DNA of 64,000 nucleotides from Neobacillus sp. YX16 (GCF_030123505.1 NZ_CP126115.1:585501-649500); one strand, 5' to 3'. Shown: positions 29,606 to 40,825, counted from the first letter of the stretch. Program-made: numbers and translations. The notes: a model not told the origin generated them from the sequence alone.

Positions 29606-30664
29606 ATGAAAATAATAGATAAAGTATTCGGTAGTTATCACGATGAGTCAGTAATGGAGTATACCCTTGTCAACGATTCAGGGATGTCTGTTTCATGCCT
29701 GAATTACGGTTGTATCATTACAAAAGTAATGGTCCCTGACCGAAATGGTAACGTTGAAAATGTCGTTCTTGGATTTGAGAACGTAGAAGATTATATTGAT
29801 TTGGCCCCATATTTTGGCTCGGTTGTCGGTCGAGTGGCTGGAAGAATCAGCAACTCACAGTTTGAACTAGATGGGGAAGTTTACCGGGTGACCCCTAATG
29901 AGGATCCAAACCATCTACATGGAGGTAAGAAGGGCTTTAATTCTGTTATCTGGAAAACGGAAAGCATTGAAACGGAAAATGCTATAGGGTTAAAATTTTT
30001 CTATCGGAGCTTGGATGGAGAAGAAGGATATCCTGGAAATTTGGATACGACCATCGTCTACCTTTTAAATAATCAAAATGAGCTGAGCATTTCCTATGAA
30101 GCGGTGACAGATCAAAAAACAATCGTGAATTTAACGAATCATTCTTATTTTAATCTAAGCGGCAATTTAAAGAGAGATTGTTCCGAGCACATTCTACAAT
30201 TAGAAAGTAACTGCTTTTTAGAACTTGGGTCCGATTTAATACCTACTGGAAGAATGATTGAATCTAGTAATACCCCCTTTGACTTTAAGCATGGTCGTTT
30301 GTTGAAGACGGGAATGAAATCCTCTTATCCACAAAATGTGCTTGCGGGCAATGGTTATGACCATCCGCTTCTTTTTACAAAAAAGGGAGAAAATACAGTG
30401 GTGTTAAGTGAAAAAGAGAGTGGCAGGACGTTATTAGTTACAACAGATCAGCCATGCGTGGTCCTTTACACAGCAAATCAACTAGAAGGTCCCTTTTCAA
30501 TCGCAGGTGTTCGAGCGAGGAACTACTTAGGTGTGTGTCTAGAAACGCAAGGACTGCCAGATGCTATTAACCAACCTGATTTTCCAACTATTGTTTTAAA
30601 CCCTGAGGAAGTATATCATGCCACAACAAAATACCGCTTTTTTTCTAATACAATAGGAGTTTAA
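29606..30664 (+). CDS. galM: Aldose 1-epimerase (galactose mutarotase)
   Basis: Converts beta- to alpha-galactose, the form used by galactokinase. Recognised from HLHGGKKGFNSVIW with the conserved histidine, NLTNHSYFNLSG with the second histidine, and the catalytic glutamate in VCLETQGLPDAIN. Length is 352 residues with no signal peptide. It lies 72 bases after galT, and the regulator gene starts four bases later, so all five genes probably form one operon. Confidence 0.95.
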   Translation: MKIIDKVFGSYHDESVMEYTLVNDSGMSVSCLNYGCIITKVMVPDRNGNVENVVLGFENVEDYIDLAPYFGSVVGRVAGRISNSQFELDGEVYRVTPNEDPNHLHGGKKGFNSVIWKTESIETENAIGLKFFYRSLDGEEGYPGNLDTTIVYLLNNQNELSISYEAVTDQKTIVNLTNHSYFNLSGNLKRDCSEHILQLESNCFLELGSDLIPTGRMIESSNTPFDFKHGRLLKTGMKSSYPQNVLAGNGYDHPLLFTKKGENTVVLSEKESGRTLLVTTDQPCVVLYTANQLEGPFSIAGVRARNYLGVCLETQGLPDAINQPDFPTIVLNPEEVYHATTKYRFFSNTIGV

Positions 30665-30667
30665 TGA

Positions 30668-31657
<990 letters not shown>

Positions 31658-31667
31658 AAATTGATAT

Positions 31668-31708
31668 AAAAACACAAATGTCCACCTGAGGTGGACATTT
31701 GTGTTTTT
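31668..31708. terminator. Strong terminator after the galactose operon
   Basis: A 19-bp perfect stem closing on a three-base loop (TGA), with five A residues at its foot pairing five T residues. It can act in both directions. Confidence 0.92.
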
Positions 31709-31710
31709 AT

Positions 31711-31723
31711 GGTGACAGGCACC
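31711..31723. repeat. 13-bp repeat GGTGACAGGCACC
   Basis: The exact reverse complement occurs at 51060-51072. This near-palindromic word is common between genes in Bacillus-type genomes (recollection, not searched). It lies just after the gal terminator. Confidence 0.6.
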
Positions 31724-31731
31724 ATTTGGCA

Positions 31732-31760
31732 TTGTCGATTTTTGGTATATTCCGTATAAT
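31732..31760 (+). promoter_or_regulatory. SigA-type promoter for the sensor operon
   Basis: TTGTCG, a 17-base spacer and a perfect TATAAT lie 38 bases before the start of the sugar-binding sensor gene. Confidence 0.7.
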
Positions 31761-31798
31761 ATTTTTTATCTAGACTGGAGATGTAATGGAGTTGTTTT

Positions 31799-32794
31799 AT
31801 GAGCAGGTTGACTAAGGTGGCATATGGTGTTGGGATTTGGTTTTTTCTTGTGAGCTGTGCCTTTTCTGTATTTTATGGCTACAAGGTTGTTAGCCATGAT
31901 TTGCCTGCAGAGGATAAAACAGTAGAAAAGTATAATTATCATTTTGTGCTGGTTCCAGAGGAGCTTGACAATGATTATTGGCGGCTTGTTGAAGAAGGGG
32001 CACAGAAGGCTGCGGAGGAACATGGTGTATTATTGGAATATGCTGGACCGAAGCAGGGTAATATCGATGAACATTTAAAAACGATTGAAATGTCAATGGC
32101 TTCTAAAGTGGATGGTATTATTACTCAAGGCTTGAGTGATGAGCAATTCACACCGTTAATTAATAGAGTCGTAGAAAAACTACCTGTCATAACCATTGAT
32201 ACAGATGCGGCCAATAGTAACCGGATGGCTTATATTGGAACTGACAATTATTATTCTGGTTTTTTGGCAGGTAAAGCTTTAATTGAAGATACAATTGGTC
32301 AGGCAAACGTGGCCATTATTACCGGGAGATTTTATGCGAACCACCAGCAGCAGCGTGTTCAGGGTTTTCGTGACGCAGTGGAAACTGAAGCGGGAATAAA
32401 GATTATTACGGTAGAAGAATCTGAAATTAGTCGAGTTCGAGCGGCAGAAAAGGCTTATCAAATATTGATGGATTACCCTGAAGTCAATGCGTTCTATGGA
32501 ACAAGTGCACTAGATGCAATAGGAATTGCTCAAGTAGTAGATAAGTTTAGGGAGCCGGATCAAGTTTATATTATTGGATTCGATACATTGCCCGAAACAC
32601 TTAAGTACATTACGAAAGGTACGATTAAAGCTACGGTGGTCCAAGAACCTTTTGAAATGGGCTACGAAGCAGTAGTAATGATGATAGATCTAATTGAAGG
32701 CAAGAAGGTTCCTCCCGTTATTCACACGAATACTCGGATTATGAGAGAAGAAGATTTACCTGATATTCATCGGGCCATGGGGGAGGAATACTGA
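31799..32794 (+). CDS. Membrane-anchored sugar-binding sensor protein
   Basis: A 331-residue periplasmic-binding-protein type 1 domain (RbsB/MglB fold) behind a single N-terminal hydrophobic segment. The segment contains LVSC, so it could be a lipobox, but the hydrophobic stretch continues past the cysteine, which fits a membrane anchor better. Landmarks are [37 protein letters not shown], and [11 protein letters not shown]. Unlike the MglB at 36052 it has no calcium loop. It is followed two bases later by a histidine kinase and then a response regulator. By analogy with the XylFII-LytS-YesN system of clostridia it probably presents bound sugar to the kinase rather than serving transport. Confidence 0.8.
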   Translation: MSRLTKVAYGVGIWFFLVSCAFSVFYGYKVVSHDLPAEDKTVEKYNYHFVLVPEELDNDYWRLVEEGAQKAAEEHGVLLEYAGPKQGNIDEHLKTIEMSMASKVDGIITQGLSDEQFTPLINRVVEKLPVITIDTDAANSNRMAYIGTDNYYSGFLAGKALIEDTIGQANVAIITGRFYANHQQQRVQGFRDAVETEAGIKIITVEESEISRVRAAEKAYQILMDYPEVNAFYGTSALDAIGIAQVVDKFREPDQVYIIGFDTLPETLKYITKGTIKATVVQEPFEMGYEAVVMMIDLIEGKKVPPVIHTNTRIMREEDLPDIHRAMGEEY

Positions 32795-32796
32795 TC

Positions 32797-34281
32797 ATGT
32801 TATTTCGAATTCGATCGAAATTATTACTCTATTTCATTGTCCTTGTCGTGCTGTTAAGTTCTGTTGGCGTCCTTTTTTATCAAAGTAGTGAAAACCTAAT
32901 AAATGAATATGATGATAGTTTTGAACGGTTTCTTATGTTAAATGATATCTCACAAAGAACTACCGTAATTACGGAAAACCTGAAGGGGTATTTGCTAGAT
33001 AAGGAAAGCACCTATTTAAAAGACTATAACCTTGAAAAATCTAAGTTGCTGAATGACCAATGGCTTTTCAATAAAGAAATGAAATCGAATGATATGGCAG
33101 TTATTAACTACCAAAATATGATAAACAGCTTTCTAGAAGAATGTGACGCAACGATAGAAGCTTTTCATAAAGACAATATTAACGATTATTCGAACCACTT
33201 AAACGAAGCAATAAAAATAGCAGGATTCCTTCAAGAAAGTACGCTTGCACTCCTAAATAATAAGCTGACAGACTATCAAAATTTCTATGATCAAATGGAA
33301 AGGCAAAATCATTATTATAAATTATTGTCTTTTTCCCTTTTCTCTTCTGCCTTTTTTCTTAGTACATTGATTGCTCTTTGGATCTCAGGCGGTATTACAA
33401 AACCAATTACGCTATTATCCGAGGCAGCCCGGCAAATATCAAAAGGTAATCTTTCAGGTGAAGATATTAAGATAACGACCAAGGATGAATTAAAGCCCTT
33501 AACCGAAACCTTTAACCAAATGCGTTCAAATCTTAGACAATTGGTAAAAGAAATAAAGCAGAAATCGGAGCTTGATAAGCTCCTAAAAGAAATGGAGCTA
33601 AGAAGTCTTCAAAACCAAATTAATCCACATTTCCTATTCAATACTTTGAATACGGTTTCAAAAATGGCTTACCTAGAGGATGCGGAGCATACTTCTAAAT
33701 TAATTGAATCTGTTGCAGTATTACTGCGCTATAACCTAGGCGGCGATTTGAATAAAGCTGCCACTCTAAGGGACGAAGTATCTATTGTAAAAGAGTACTT
33801 CTTTATTCAACAAACAAGATTTGGAGACCGGATTCAATTCATTACCGAAATTGAAGAGGATTGTTTGGATATAGAAATTCCTAGTTTAACACTTCAGCCA
33901 TTAATCGAAAATGCATTCATACATGGTGTTGAATCGTATGAGGAAAATGCAGAGATCCGACTTCATATTTACAAAAGTAATGACAGGATTAATGTGGCAA
34001 TAGTAGATAATGGGGATGGAATGGATGAAATCACCCAAAATAGATTGCTAAACTATGTTAGCGGAATAGAAATGGAAGAAGTATATGAACACAATAAATC
34101 AAAAGGTCATTCGACTGGTATAGGCGTGAAAAATGTAATTCGCAGGCTTCAGCTTTTTTACAATCAAAAAGACATTATTGAAATACATTCAGAGTTAGGT
34201 AAAGGGACAAAGTTTACACTGACCATTCCAAACGTTGCAAAAGGAGGAGAAGAGTTTGTTGAAAGTTCTAATTGTGGATGA
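32797..34281 (+). CDS. LytS/YesM-type histidine kinase of the galactose sensor
   Basis: A 494-residue membrane kinase. Helices near residues 8-28 and 178-198 flank an extracellular region of about 150 residues rich in predicted helix. This is a small four-helix-type sensor suited to contact a partner protein rather than bind sugar itself. A HAMP domain follows, then [11 protein letters not shown] with the phosphoacceptor histidine, the N-box [10 protein letters not shown] and the G-box [15 protein letters not shown] precedes the ATG. It overlaps the regulator gene by 26 bases. With its neighbours it forms a three-gene sensor ahead of mglBAC. Confidence 0.9.
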   Translation: MLFRIRSKLLLYFIVLVVLLSSVGVLFYQSSENLINEYDDSFERFLMLNDISQRTTVITENLKGYLLDKESTYLKDYNLEKSKLLNDQWLFNKEMKSNDMAVINYQNMINSFLEECDATIEAFHKDNINDYSNHLNEAIKIAGFLQESTLALLNNKLTDYQNFYDQMERQNHYYKLLSFSLFSSAFFLSTLIALWISGGITKPITLLSEAARQISKGNLSGEDIKITTKDELKPLTETFNQMRSNLRQLVKEIKQKSELDKLLKEMELRSLQNQINPHFLFNTLNTVSKMAYLEDAEHTSKLIESVAVLLRYNLGGDLNKAATLRDEVSIVKEYFFIQQTRFGDRIQFITEIEEDCLDIEIPSLTLQPLIENAFIHGVESYEENAEIRLHIYKSNDRINVAIVDNGDGMDEITQNRLLNYVSGIEMEEVYEHNKSKGHSTGIGVKNVIRRLQLFYNQKDIIEIHSELGKGTKFTLTIPNVAKGGEEFVESSNCG

Positions 34282-35842
34282 TGAGGTTCTAGAGCGAAAA
34301 GCATTGACGAGGATTATTAATAGCTCTTCTGAGGGCGTAATGGTAATTGGTGAGGCGCCTAACGGAAGAAAGGCGATTGAAATGGCTAGAGAACTTAAGC
34401 CTGATATCATCTTTATGGATATAAAAATGCCCGGAATAGATGGAGTTCAAGCTGTTAAGGAAATCAAAAGCACTGATCCATGCATTCGATTTATCATGGT
34501 TTCAGCCTTTAATACGTTTGAATATGCCAAGGAAGTTATGCAGCAGGGTGTAAAAGAATATATCTTAAAACCTAGTAGAAAACAGGATATACTCGAGAGT
34601 TTACAGCGTGTTTCAGGTGAGATATTTGAAGAGCGCAGGTCTATGAAAGAAAAGCAAAGCTTGATGGAGAACCTAGACCGTGCCGTTTCCATAGCCCAGA
34701 AAGAGTGGGTGTCTTCATTAATCCTAAACCAAGTCCAAGATATTTCCTTTGATGAATGGAGTCAGTTGTTAGGGGTAGAAATTACTTCTGGTTATATAAT
34801 GCTGTTTTCCCTCTTGCCCAAGGAAAAAGGAGAATTTCACTTACAACTAAAGCAAAACTATTATTTATGGCTTAAGGATGTCTTGAAAACAGAAGTGAAA
34901 AAGGAAGAAGTCATGGTAGGACCAATGACAGATTCTCAAGTACCTGTATTATTCCTTTGTAAAGAACTACCGGAAAAGGTGCATTTTAAAACAAATGCAC
35001 AGCATACCATTGAGAGTCTATTTAGTTCTTTTCAAAAAAGCCAAATAAATGCGGATTTAAGAATAGGGATAGGACTCCCATATAGTCATGGCCATGAGCT
35101 TAATAAATCTTATCATGAAGCGGTAGTTGCTTTACAGCAGCTATTAAAAACTTCAAACCGAAAATATTTATTTAGCAGTAAACAAGGGGCCGGTGAGCTG
35201 CCTTCCGTTTCGGATGTGCTGGAAATAGAGAAAAAATTGCTGGATGGTGTACGACAAGGTGATCTAAATCAAGTTATGTTTTTATTTGATTCGTTTGTAA
35301 CCAAACTGACCGGTAACAAAGCATTAAAGGCTGCAGTAGTGAAAAAATCTTTTGATGAATTTTTTATTCTCCTTTCACGAATGATGCATGACTTAGGGAT
35401 ACACTTTGAAGGTTCCTTGACGATTGGCGAGGTAGAGGATTGTAACTTAATTCTAGAAAAAGGAAAAGCTAATTTACTGGCAGTTGTCAAGCATGTTCAG
35501 CTTTGGAGGAACAATCATGCGAAGGGAATGCTGCATAAGGCAAAAGAATATATTGAAAATCATTATGCAGAGTCCATTACGTTGGAACACGTAGCAGAAT
35601 ATGTGGAGCTAAGTCCCTTTTATTTAAGTAAATTATTTAAAGATCGATTTGGGATGACCTTTATCGATTACGTAACCGAAATAAGAATAAAACAGGCAAA
35701 GCTGCAAATGGTGGATGCTGCTAAGAGTTTAAAAGAAATATGCTATTCTGTCGGCTATAAGGACCCGAATTATTTTAGCCGTGTGTTTAAAAAACAGACG
35801 GGCTTATCCCCAACCGAATTTCGCAAGGAAACGGTATGTTAA
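34256..35842 (+). CDS. YesN-type response regulator of the galactose sensor
   Basis: Receiver domain with VDDE, the phosphoacceptor in IIFMDIKMP and the lysine in EYILKP. A linker of about 280 residues and a C-terminal AraC helix-turn-helix pair follow ([20 protein letters not shown] and [14 protein letters not shown]). The open frame reaches TTG 34235, but the AAGGAGGAG site lies after that codon. One of the adjacent TTG codons at 34256 or 34259 is therefore the real start. Probable target: the mglB promoter region immediately downstream. A terminator follows the gene. Confidence 0.9.
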   Translation: MLKVLIVDDEVLERKALTRIINSSSEGVMVIGEAPNGRKAIEMARELKPDIIFMDIKMPGIDGVQAVKEIKSTDPCIRFIMVSAFNTFEYAKEVMQQGVKEYILKPSRKQDILESLQRVSGEIFEERRSMKEKQSLMENLDRAVSIAQKEWVSSLILNQVQDISFDEWSQLLGVEITSGYIMLFSLLPKEKGEFHLQLKQNYYLWLKDVLKTEVKKEEVMVGPMTDSQVPVLFLCKELPEKVHFKTNAQHTIESLFSSFQKSQINADLRIGIGLPYSHGHELNKSYHEAVVALQQLLKTSNRKYLFSSKQGAGELPSVSDVLEIEKKLLDGVRQGDLNQVMFLFDSFVTKLTGNKALKAAVVKKSFDEFFILLSRMMHDLGIHFEGSLTIGEVEDCNLILEKGKANLLAVVKHVQLWRNNHAKGMLHKAKEYIENHYAESITLEHVAEYVELSPFYLSKLFKDRFGMTFIDYVTEIRIKQAKLQMVDAAKSLKEICYSVGYKDPNYFSRVFKKQTGLSPTEFRKETVC

Positions 35843-35857
35843 TTGAATGATAGTAAC

Positions 35858-35891
35858 AAAGACTGATTCGTAAATGAATTGGTCTTTTTTT
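35858..35891 (+). terminator. Rho-independent terminator after the sensor operon
   Basis: AAAGACTGATTC pairs with GAATTGGTCTTT (two G-U pairs) around a six-base loop, then a T-run. It separates the sensor genes from mglB. Confidence 0.82.
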
Positions 35892-35974
35892 ACGTGAACA
35901 AAAAAGTCTAGGAAAACGCAAATTAGTGCTATAGGTTAGAACTATTGAACGAAATCACCCGGTGCTAATATATG

Positions 35975-35988
35975 TGTAAGGGCTTTCA
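35975..35988 (+). promoter_or_regulatory. cre-like site before mglB
   Basis: TGTAAGGGCTTTCA matches TGTAARCGYTWWCA at all but one position. It lies 64-77 bases before the mglB start, just after a possible promoter (TTGAAC ... ATATAT). Catabolite repression of galactose uptake is likely. Confidence 0.6.
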
Positions 35989-35992
35989 ATAA

Positions 35993-36015
35993 GGTAAAGG
36001 TAAGCGAAGTTTACC
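35993..36015 (+). promoter_or_regulatory. Inverted repeat GGTAAA-N11-TTTACC before mglB
   Basis: GGTAAA and TTTACC form a 23-bp dyad. An inner GGTAA copy also pairs with TTACC at seven-base spacing. The site is a candidate operator or leader hairpin, 37 bases before the mglB start. Confidence 0.35.
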
Positions 36016-36051
36016 AGAGCTTTTACTAACTAGCAAAAGGAGAAGGATGAC

Positions 36052-37116
36052 ATGTTTAAAAAGAAAAAAGGGTTAATTCTATCATTAACAGTTGCGTCTA
36101 GTATTCTATTAGCGACTGGCTGCGGCGGTACAGAAAAAAGTTCAACGGATTCTGGAAAAGGCAAGGACGGCGACCTTCCAGCAGTGGGTGCAACCATTTA
36201 TAAATTCGATGACAACTTTATGTCCTATGTTCGTCGTGCAATGGAAACTGCAGCAGATGGAAAAGTGAACTTAATGCTGAATGACTCTCAAAATGACCAA
36301 GCCAAGCAGGTTGAACAAGTAGACACGCTTATCGCAAAAGGAGCAAAATCACTGGCAATCAACCTTGTAGACCCTAAAGCAGCACAAACCATCATTGATA
36401 AAGCAAAAGTAAAGGATATTCCTGTTATCTTCTTTAACAAAGAGCCAGATGCAAGTGTATTAAAAGGCTACGAAAAAGCTTACTATGTCGGAACAACTTC
36501 ATCTGAATCAGGTGTACTTCAAGGTGAATTAATCGCTAAGGCTTGGGAAGCAAATAAAGAAAAATGGGATAAAAATGGTGATGGAAAGCTTCAATACGTT
36601 TTATTAAAAGGTGAACCAGGGCACCCAGACGCAGAAGCGCGTACTAAGTTTGTTGTTGATACCTTGAAGGAAAAAGGTATTGCGGTAGATGAACTAGCTC
36701 TAGATACAGGTATGTGGGATGCAATGAAAGCAACAGAAAAAATGGATGCTTGGATTGCAAAATATAACGAAAATATCGAATTTGTTATTGCGAATAACGA
36801 TGGTATGGCATTAGGTGCCATTGCTTCTCTTGAAAAAGCAGGGTACTTCTCAGGTGATAAGTTTATGCCAGTAGTAGGTGTAGATGCGATACCAGAAGCA
36901 CTTGAAATGATTGAAAAAGGAAAAATGGTTGGTTCAATCTTAAATGATGCGAAAAACCAAGGTGCAGCCACCGTTGAACTTGCTGCAAATGCTGCAAACG
37001 GTAAGGACGTATTGGAAGGAACTGAGTGGAAATTAGACGACGCTAAAGCGGTTCGAGTTCCTTACATCGAGGTTACAAAAGAAAATATCCAAATAGGTAA
37101 AGACGCATACAAGTAA
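36052..37116 (+). CDS. mglB: Galactose/glucose-binding lipoprotein MglB
   Basis: High-affinity extracellular galactose (methyl-galactoside) receptor of the Mgl importer. The signal peptide ends in a lipobox with cysteine (LLATGC). The mature domain matches galactose-binding protein closely: an EF-hand-like calcium loop DKNGDGKLQ, then LLKGEPGHPDAEART, and FVIANNDGMALGAI. The calcium loop is specific to the galactose/glucose branch, which makes the substrate call firm. AAGGAGAAGG precedes ATG 36052. It is separated from mglA by 183 bases holding a strong hairpin, which would favour more binding protein than transporter. Confidence 0.95.
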   Translation: MFKKKKGLILSLTVASSILLATGCGGTEKSSTDSGKGKDGDLPAVGATIYKFDDNFMSYVRRAMETAADGKVNLMLNDSQNDQAKQVEQVDTLIAKGAKSLAINLVDPKAAQTIIDKAKVKDIPVIFFNKEPDASVLKGYEKAYYVGTTSSESGVLQGELIAKAWEANKEKWDKNGDGKLQYVLLKGEPGHPDAEARTKFVVDTLKEKGIAVDELALDTGMWDAMKATEKMDAWIAKYNENIEFVIANNDGMALGAIASLEKAGYFSGDKFMPVVGVDAIPEALEMIEKGKMVGSILNDAKNQGAATVELAANAANGKDVLEGTEWKLDDAKAVRVPYIEVTKENIQIGKDAYK

Positions 37117-37128
37117 GAAAAGCGGAAG

Positions 37129-37200
37129 CGCCTAGTCCGAGGATAGCCTCTATGGCGCTCCTCGAACGAAGGAAAAGGATTACTTCTTTTCCTTCGTTCG
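37129..37200 (+). repeat. Structured intergenic repeat with 15-bp hairpin between mglB and mglA
   Basis: The first part carries two nested dyads (GCGCC...GGCGC and CGAGGA...TCCTCG) and resembles the AAGCGGAAGCGCC intergenic repeat I recall from Bacillus and Geobacillus genomes. The second part (37163-37200) is a perfect 15-bp stem, CGAACGAAGGAAAAG with its complement. There is no T-run, so it more likely stabilises the mglB end of the message or attenuates read-through than terminates fully. Confidence 0.7.
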
Positions 37201-37299
37201 GGGCAATGTTTCAAGTTAATTATTTGAAACAGGACTGATGAAATCAAATTTTATTATATAAAAAATGCATGTTAAATGGTTAGGCAAGGAGGTTTAAGT

Positions 37300-38802
37300 A
37301 TGTCAGAGGCAAGTTCAGCCAATTTACTTGAAATGATTAATTTAACGAAAAGATTTCCTGGCGTAATGGCTCTTAACAACGTTTCCCTAAAAGTGAAGGC
37401 AGGGTCAGTACATGCCTTAATGGGTGAGAATGGTGCAGGAAAATCAACATTAATGAAGTGCTTATTCGGTATCTATTCAATGGATGAAGGAAAAATTCTG
37501 CTGGACGGTAAAGAGGTTTCATTTGCAAATTCTAAGCAAGCCCTTGAAAGCGGAGTTTCCATGGTCCACCAGGAACTGAACCAAGTCCGTCAGCAAAATG
37601 TAATGGATAATATTTGGCTGGGAAGGTATCCGAAAAAAGGAATCTTTATTGATGAAAAAAAGATGTATGAGGATACGGCAGCAATCTTTAAAAGTCTCGA
37701 CATCAAAGTTGACCCGCGAAGCAAAGTAGGAAGCCTGTCAGTCTCAGAGATGCAGATGGTGGAAATTGCAAAAGCTGTTTCTTATCATTCAAAGCTCATT
37801 GTAATGGACGAACCAACATCCTCTCTAACTGAAAAAGAGGTAAATCATTTATTTACTATTATTAGAAAGCTGCAAAGTGATAACGTAGCGATTATCTATA
37901 TCTCTCACAAAATGGAAGAAATTTTAAAAATCTCAGATGAAGTAACAATCATGCGTGACGGTCAGTATATTGCAACGAAAAGCGCAAAGGAATTAACAAC
38001 AGACGAAATCATTAAGCTAATGGTTGGCCGTGACTTGTCACAGCGTTTCCCAGAAAAGATCAATCAACCTGGAGCTGTAACCCTTAAAGTTAAGGATTTA
38101 ACGGCCGAAACAGAAGGGTCATTTTCTAATATTAACTTCGAATTGAGAAAAGGAGAAATATTAGGTGTTGCAGGTCTTGTAGGCTCCAAACGTACCGAGG
38201 TTATGGAGGCACTATTCGGTATCAGAGGACTGAAATCAGGAAGTATTGAGTTAAATGGAAAGGTCGTACAGAATCATTCGCCGCAGCATGCGATAAAAAA
38301 TGGCTTTGCACTAGTTACGGAAGAAAGAAGAACAACGGGGATTTATCCACAATTAAGCATTAGCTTTAACTCCATTATTGCCAACCTGCCTCAGTATCGA
38401 AAAGGGTTGTTTCTATCAGAAAGCAAAGTTCATGATGATACAAAATGGGTTATCGATTCAATGAAAGTAAAGACGCCATCGCAAAAAACGCCAATCGGAA
38501 GTCTTTCTGGCGGTAACCAGCAGAAGGTAATCATAGGCCGCTGGCTGCTAACAAAACCGGAAGTACTATTGTTGGATGAACCAACAAGGGGAATTGACGT
38601 TGGAGCAAAATTTGAAATTTACCAGCTAATTAACGAATTAGCAGCTGAAGGAAAAGGAATTATCATGATTTCTTCAGAAATGCCTGAACTTCTTGGTGTT
38701 ACAGACAGAATCTTAGTAATGAGTAATGGAAGAGCAGCCGGAATCGTAGAAACAAAGACAACCACGCAAGAAGAGATTATGCGACTGGCAGCGTTGTATT
38801 AG
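37300..38802 (+). CDS. mglA: Galactose importer ATPase MglA
   Basis: Double ATPase of the CUT2 class, 500 residues. Domain 1 has Walker [10 protein letters not shown], a divergent signature ([16 protein letters not shown]) and Walker [10 protein letters not shown]. Domain 2 has a degenerate Walker A (GLVGSKRTE), the signature LSGGNQQK and Walker [12 protein letters not shown], as usual in the family. An in-frame upstream start at 37276 lacks a proper site; ATG 37300 follows AAGGAGG. It powers uptake of galactose bound by MglB. Confidence 0.95.
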   Translation: MSEASSANLLEMINLTKRFPGVMALNNVSLKVKAGSVHALMGENGAGKSTLMKCLFGIYSMDEGKILLDGKEVSFANSKQALESGVSMVHQELNQVRQQNVMDNIWLGRYPKKGIFIDEKKMYEDTAAIFKSLDIKVDPRSKVGSLSVSEMQMVEIAKAVSYHSKLIVMDEPTSSLTEKEVNHLFTIIRKLQSDNVAIIYISHKMEEILKISDEVTIMRDGQYIATKSAKELTTDEIIKLMVGRDLSQRFPEKINQPGAVTLKVKDLTAETEGSFSNINFELRKGEILGVAGLVGSKRTEVMEALFGIRGLKSGSIELNGKVVQNHSPQHAIKNGFALVTEERRTTGIYPQLSISFNSIIANLPQYRKGLFLSESKVHDDTKWVIDSMKVKTPSQKTPIGSLSGGNQQKVIIGRWLLTKPEVLLLDEPTRGIDVGAKFEIYQLINELAAEGKGIIMISSEMPELLGVTDRILVMSNGRAAGIVETKTTTQEEIMRLAALY

Positions 38803-38815
38803 GAGGAGAAGCAAA

Positions 38816-39838
38816 ATGAATACTCAGGCCACAAAAAAGTCTAATGTTGTAAAATGGCTGTTTGATAATGTTATTTATGTATTTTTAATTCTACTTGTTG
38901 TTGGGATTGTCTTTGCATCTCCTGACTTTTTATCCATGACCAATTTGATTAATATCTTAAGTCAGTCATCTTCAAGGATTATTATTGCACTTGGGATAGC
39001 AGGTATCCTGATATTAGGCGGGACGGACTTATCTGCCGGGCGGATGGTCGGACTTGCAGCAGTAGTCTCTGCTTCTCTGCTTCAAGCAGGTGATTATGCT
39101 TATAAAATGTATCCAAACCTTCCAGAATTGCCTTTGTTTATTCCTATCTTAATTGCAATGGCTGTAACAGGACTATTTGGTACTTTAAATGGATTTATCG
39201 TATCAAAGTTTCACGTACCGCCATTTATTGCAACACTAGGTATGATGATTGGTGTTTACGGAGTCACTTCTATCTACTTTGACCGTCCGCCATATGGTGC
39301 GCAGCCGATTGGTGGATTAAGTGAGAGTTTTACCACATTCGCGCAAAAGGGAATTAAAATAGGTCAATATGAATTTCCATACCTGATTTTATATGCAATT
39401 GCCTTTTCATTCATTATTTGGGTGGTATGGAATAAAACACAGCTTGGTAAGAATATGTACGCAATCGGCGGAAATGCTGAAGCAGCAAAGGTTTCCGGCG
39501 TTAACGTGGCAAAAAATATCATTATTATTTATATGATTGCCGGTCTGCTTTATGGGTTCTCAGGTACCTTAGAGGCAGGGCGAGTTGGAAGTGCAACCAA
39601 CAATACGGGGAATATGTACGAGTTAGATGCCATTGCAGCCTGCGTGGTCGGTGGAGTATCACTATCAGGCGGTATTGGAACTGTTCCGGGAGTAATAACT
39701 GGGGTTCTTATTTTCCAAGTTATTAACTACGGATTAGCTTTCCTCGGTGTAAGTCCATACATCCAATTTATCGTTAAGGGCGCTATTATCATCGTTGCAG
39801 TTGCATTTGATATGCGGAAACATGCGAAGAAAAAATAA
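38816..39838 (+). CDS. mglC: Galactose importer permease MglC
   Basis: CUT2 (RbsC-like) permease of 340 residues with about eight to ten membrane helices. Conserved landmarks are GGTDLSAGRMVGLAA, KFHVPPFIATLGMM, AIGGNAEAAKVSGVNV and ELDAIAACVVGGVSLSGG. It starts 13 bases after mglA with AGGAGGAG in front and is followed by a terminator. It completes mglBAC. Confidence 0.95.
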   Translation: MNTQATKKSNVVKWLFDNVIYVFLILLVVGIVFASPDFLSMTNLINILSQSSSRIIIALGIAGILILGGTDLSAGRMVGLAAVVSASLLQAGDYAYKMYPNLPELPLFIPILIAMAVTGLFGTLNGFIVSKFHVPPFIATLGMMIGVYGVTSIYFDRPPYGAQPIGGLSESFTTFAQKGIKIGQYEFPYLILYAIAFSFIIWVVWNKTQLGKNMYAIGGNAEAAKVSGVNVAKNIIIIYMIAGLLYGFSGTLEAGRVGSATNNTGNMYELDAIAACVVGGVSLSGGIGTVPGVITGVLIFQVINYGLAFLGVSPYIQFIVKGAIIIVAVAFDMRKHAKKK

Positions 39839-39846
39839 GAGTGGAG

Positions 39847-39880
39847 GGCATTCCCAAATGGGAGTGTCTTTTTATTTTTT
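39847..39880 (+). terminator. Rho-independent terminator after mglC
   Basis: GGCATTCCC pairs with GGGAGTGTC (G-U pairs included) around AAAT, then TTTTTATTTTTT. Confidence 0.8.
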
Positions 39881-39943
39881 CAAACAAGGGAATTTACTGC
39901 TAGAATATATTCAATGATCTTTTCAAAAGAGGTGGGGGATTCA

Positions 39944-40702
39944 ATGTGTTTAATCTTATTTGCTTATAAGGTTCATCCAAAGTACAAGCTAATGGTTGCG
40001 GCTAATCGAGATGAGTTTTATCAGAGACCGACTGCTCCTGTTCATTTTTGGGAGGATGATTCCGAAATCCTTGCCGGACGGGATTTAGAAAAAATGGGTA
40101 CTTGGATGGGTGTTACCAAATCGGGAAGGTTTGCAGCTTTGACCAATTATCGAAATCCGATGGAAGTTACGGAGGGAAAACGCTCAAGAGGAGAATTAGT
40201 GGCAAATGCTCTGCAGTACAAAGGCGATATCAAGGAGTACATGCAGAGTCTAGTTAGAAATAATGACTGGTACCCTGGATATAACCTGTTAGCGGGGGAT
40301 GGTGATGAGCTATACTATTATTCCAATGTTGGACAGGAGTTAATAAAAGTGGCTCCAGGGATTTATGGTGTCAGCAATCATTTACTTAATACAGAATGGC
40401 CAAAAGTACAAGCTGGCAAAGACGGGTTAGCCGCTATTTTGAAAAGTAATCAAGAGGATTATGTTGAGCCTCTATTAACGCTTCTTCAAAAAGCAGATCA
40501 GGCACCAGATGAAAAACTACCTCAAACGGGGGTTTCATTAGAATTGGAAAGAATGCTTTCATCGATGTTTATCAAAAGTGAAGGATATGGTACAAGGAGT
40601 TCAACCGTTTTATTAATGGATGAAAAAGAAATTCACTATGTGGAACGAGTTTTCACTTTTAACGAGGTAAATACTCAAAAATATACAATTGAATTGAAAT
40701 AA
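39944..40702 (+). CDS. NRDE family protein (TANGO2-like)
   Basis: A 252-residue protein beginning MCLILFAYK and containing the family hallmark AANRDEFY near residue 25, followed by GRDLEKMGTWMG and ALTNYRNP. NRDE proteins are related to the N-terminal nucleophile hydrolases, with the cysteine after the initiator as the possible nucleophile. The biological role in bacteria is unclear. The open frame extends to 39914, but ATG 39944 follows AGGTGGGGG and exposes the conserved Cys2. Ends just before two palindromes. No link to sugar use is apparent. Confidence 0.88.
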   Translation: MCLILFAYKVHPKYKLMVAANRDEFYQRPTAPVHFWEDDSEILAGRDLEKMGTWMGVTKSGRFAALTNYRNPMEVTEGKRSRGELVANALQYKGDIKEYMQSLVRNNDWYPGYNLLAGDGDELYYYSNVGQELIKVAPGIYGVSNHLLNTEWPKVQAGKDGLAAILKSNQEDYVEPLLTLLQKADQAPDEKLPQTGVSLELERMLSSMFIKSEGYGTRSSTVLLMDEKEIHYVERVFTFNEVNTQKYTIELK

Positions 40703-40704
40703 AA

Positions 40705-40728
40705 AACTAATCAAACGTTTGATTAGTT
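40705..40728. promoter_or_regulatory. 24-bp perfect palindrome, operator-like (copy 1)
   Basis: Core CTAATCAAACGTTTGATTAG, extended by AA/TT to a perfect 24-bp palindrome just after the NRDE stop codon. No T-run follows, so it is not a standard terminator. Length and symmetry resemble TetR-family operators. A second copy is centred 33 bases away. Confidence 0.55.
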
Positions 40729-40740
40729 CGGTTTCTAAAC

Positions 40741-40758
40741 TAATCAAACGTTTGATTA
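40741..40758. promoter_or_regulatory. 18-bp perfect palindrome, operator-like (copy 2)
   Basis: TAATCAAACGTTTGATTA, identical to the core of copy 1 and about three helical turns from it. It lies between the convergent NRDE and DUF3934-like genes. Confidence 0.55.
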
Positions 40759-40825
40759 AATAGTAATTTGCCTAGACTACAAGGGACTGAAGGGGAAGAA
40801 AGCCCTAGTCAAAAAAGAACCATCA

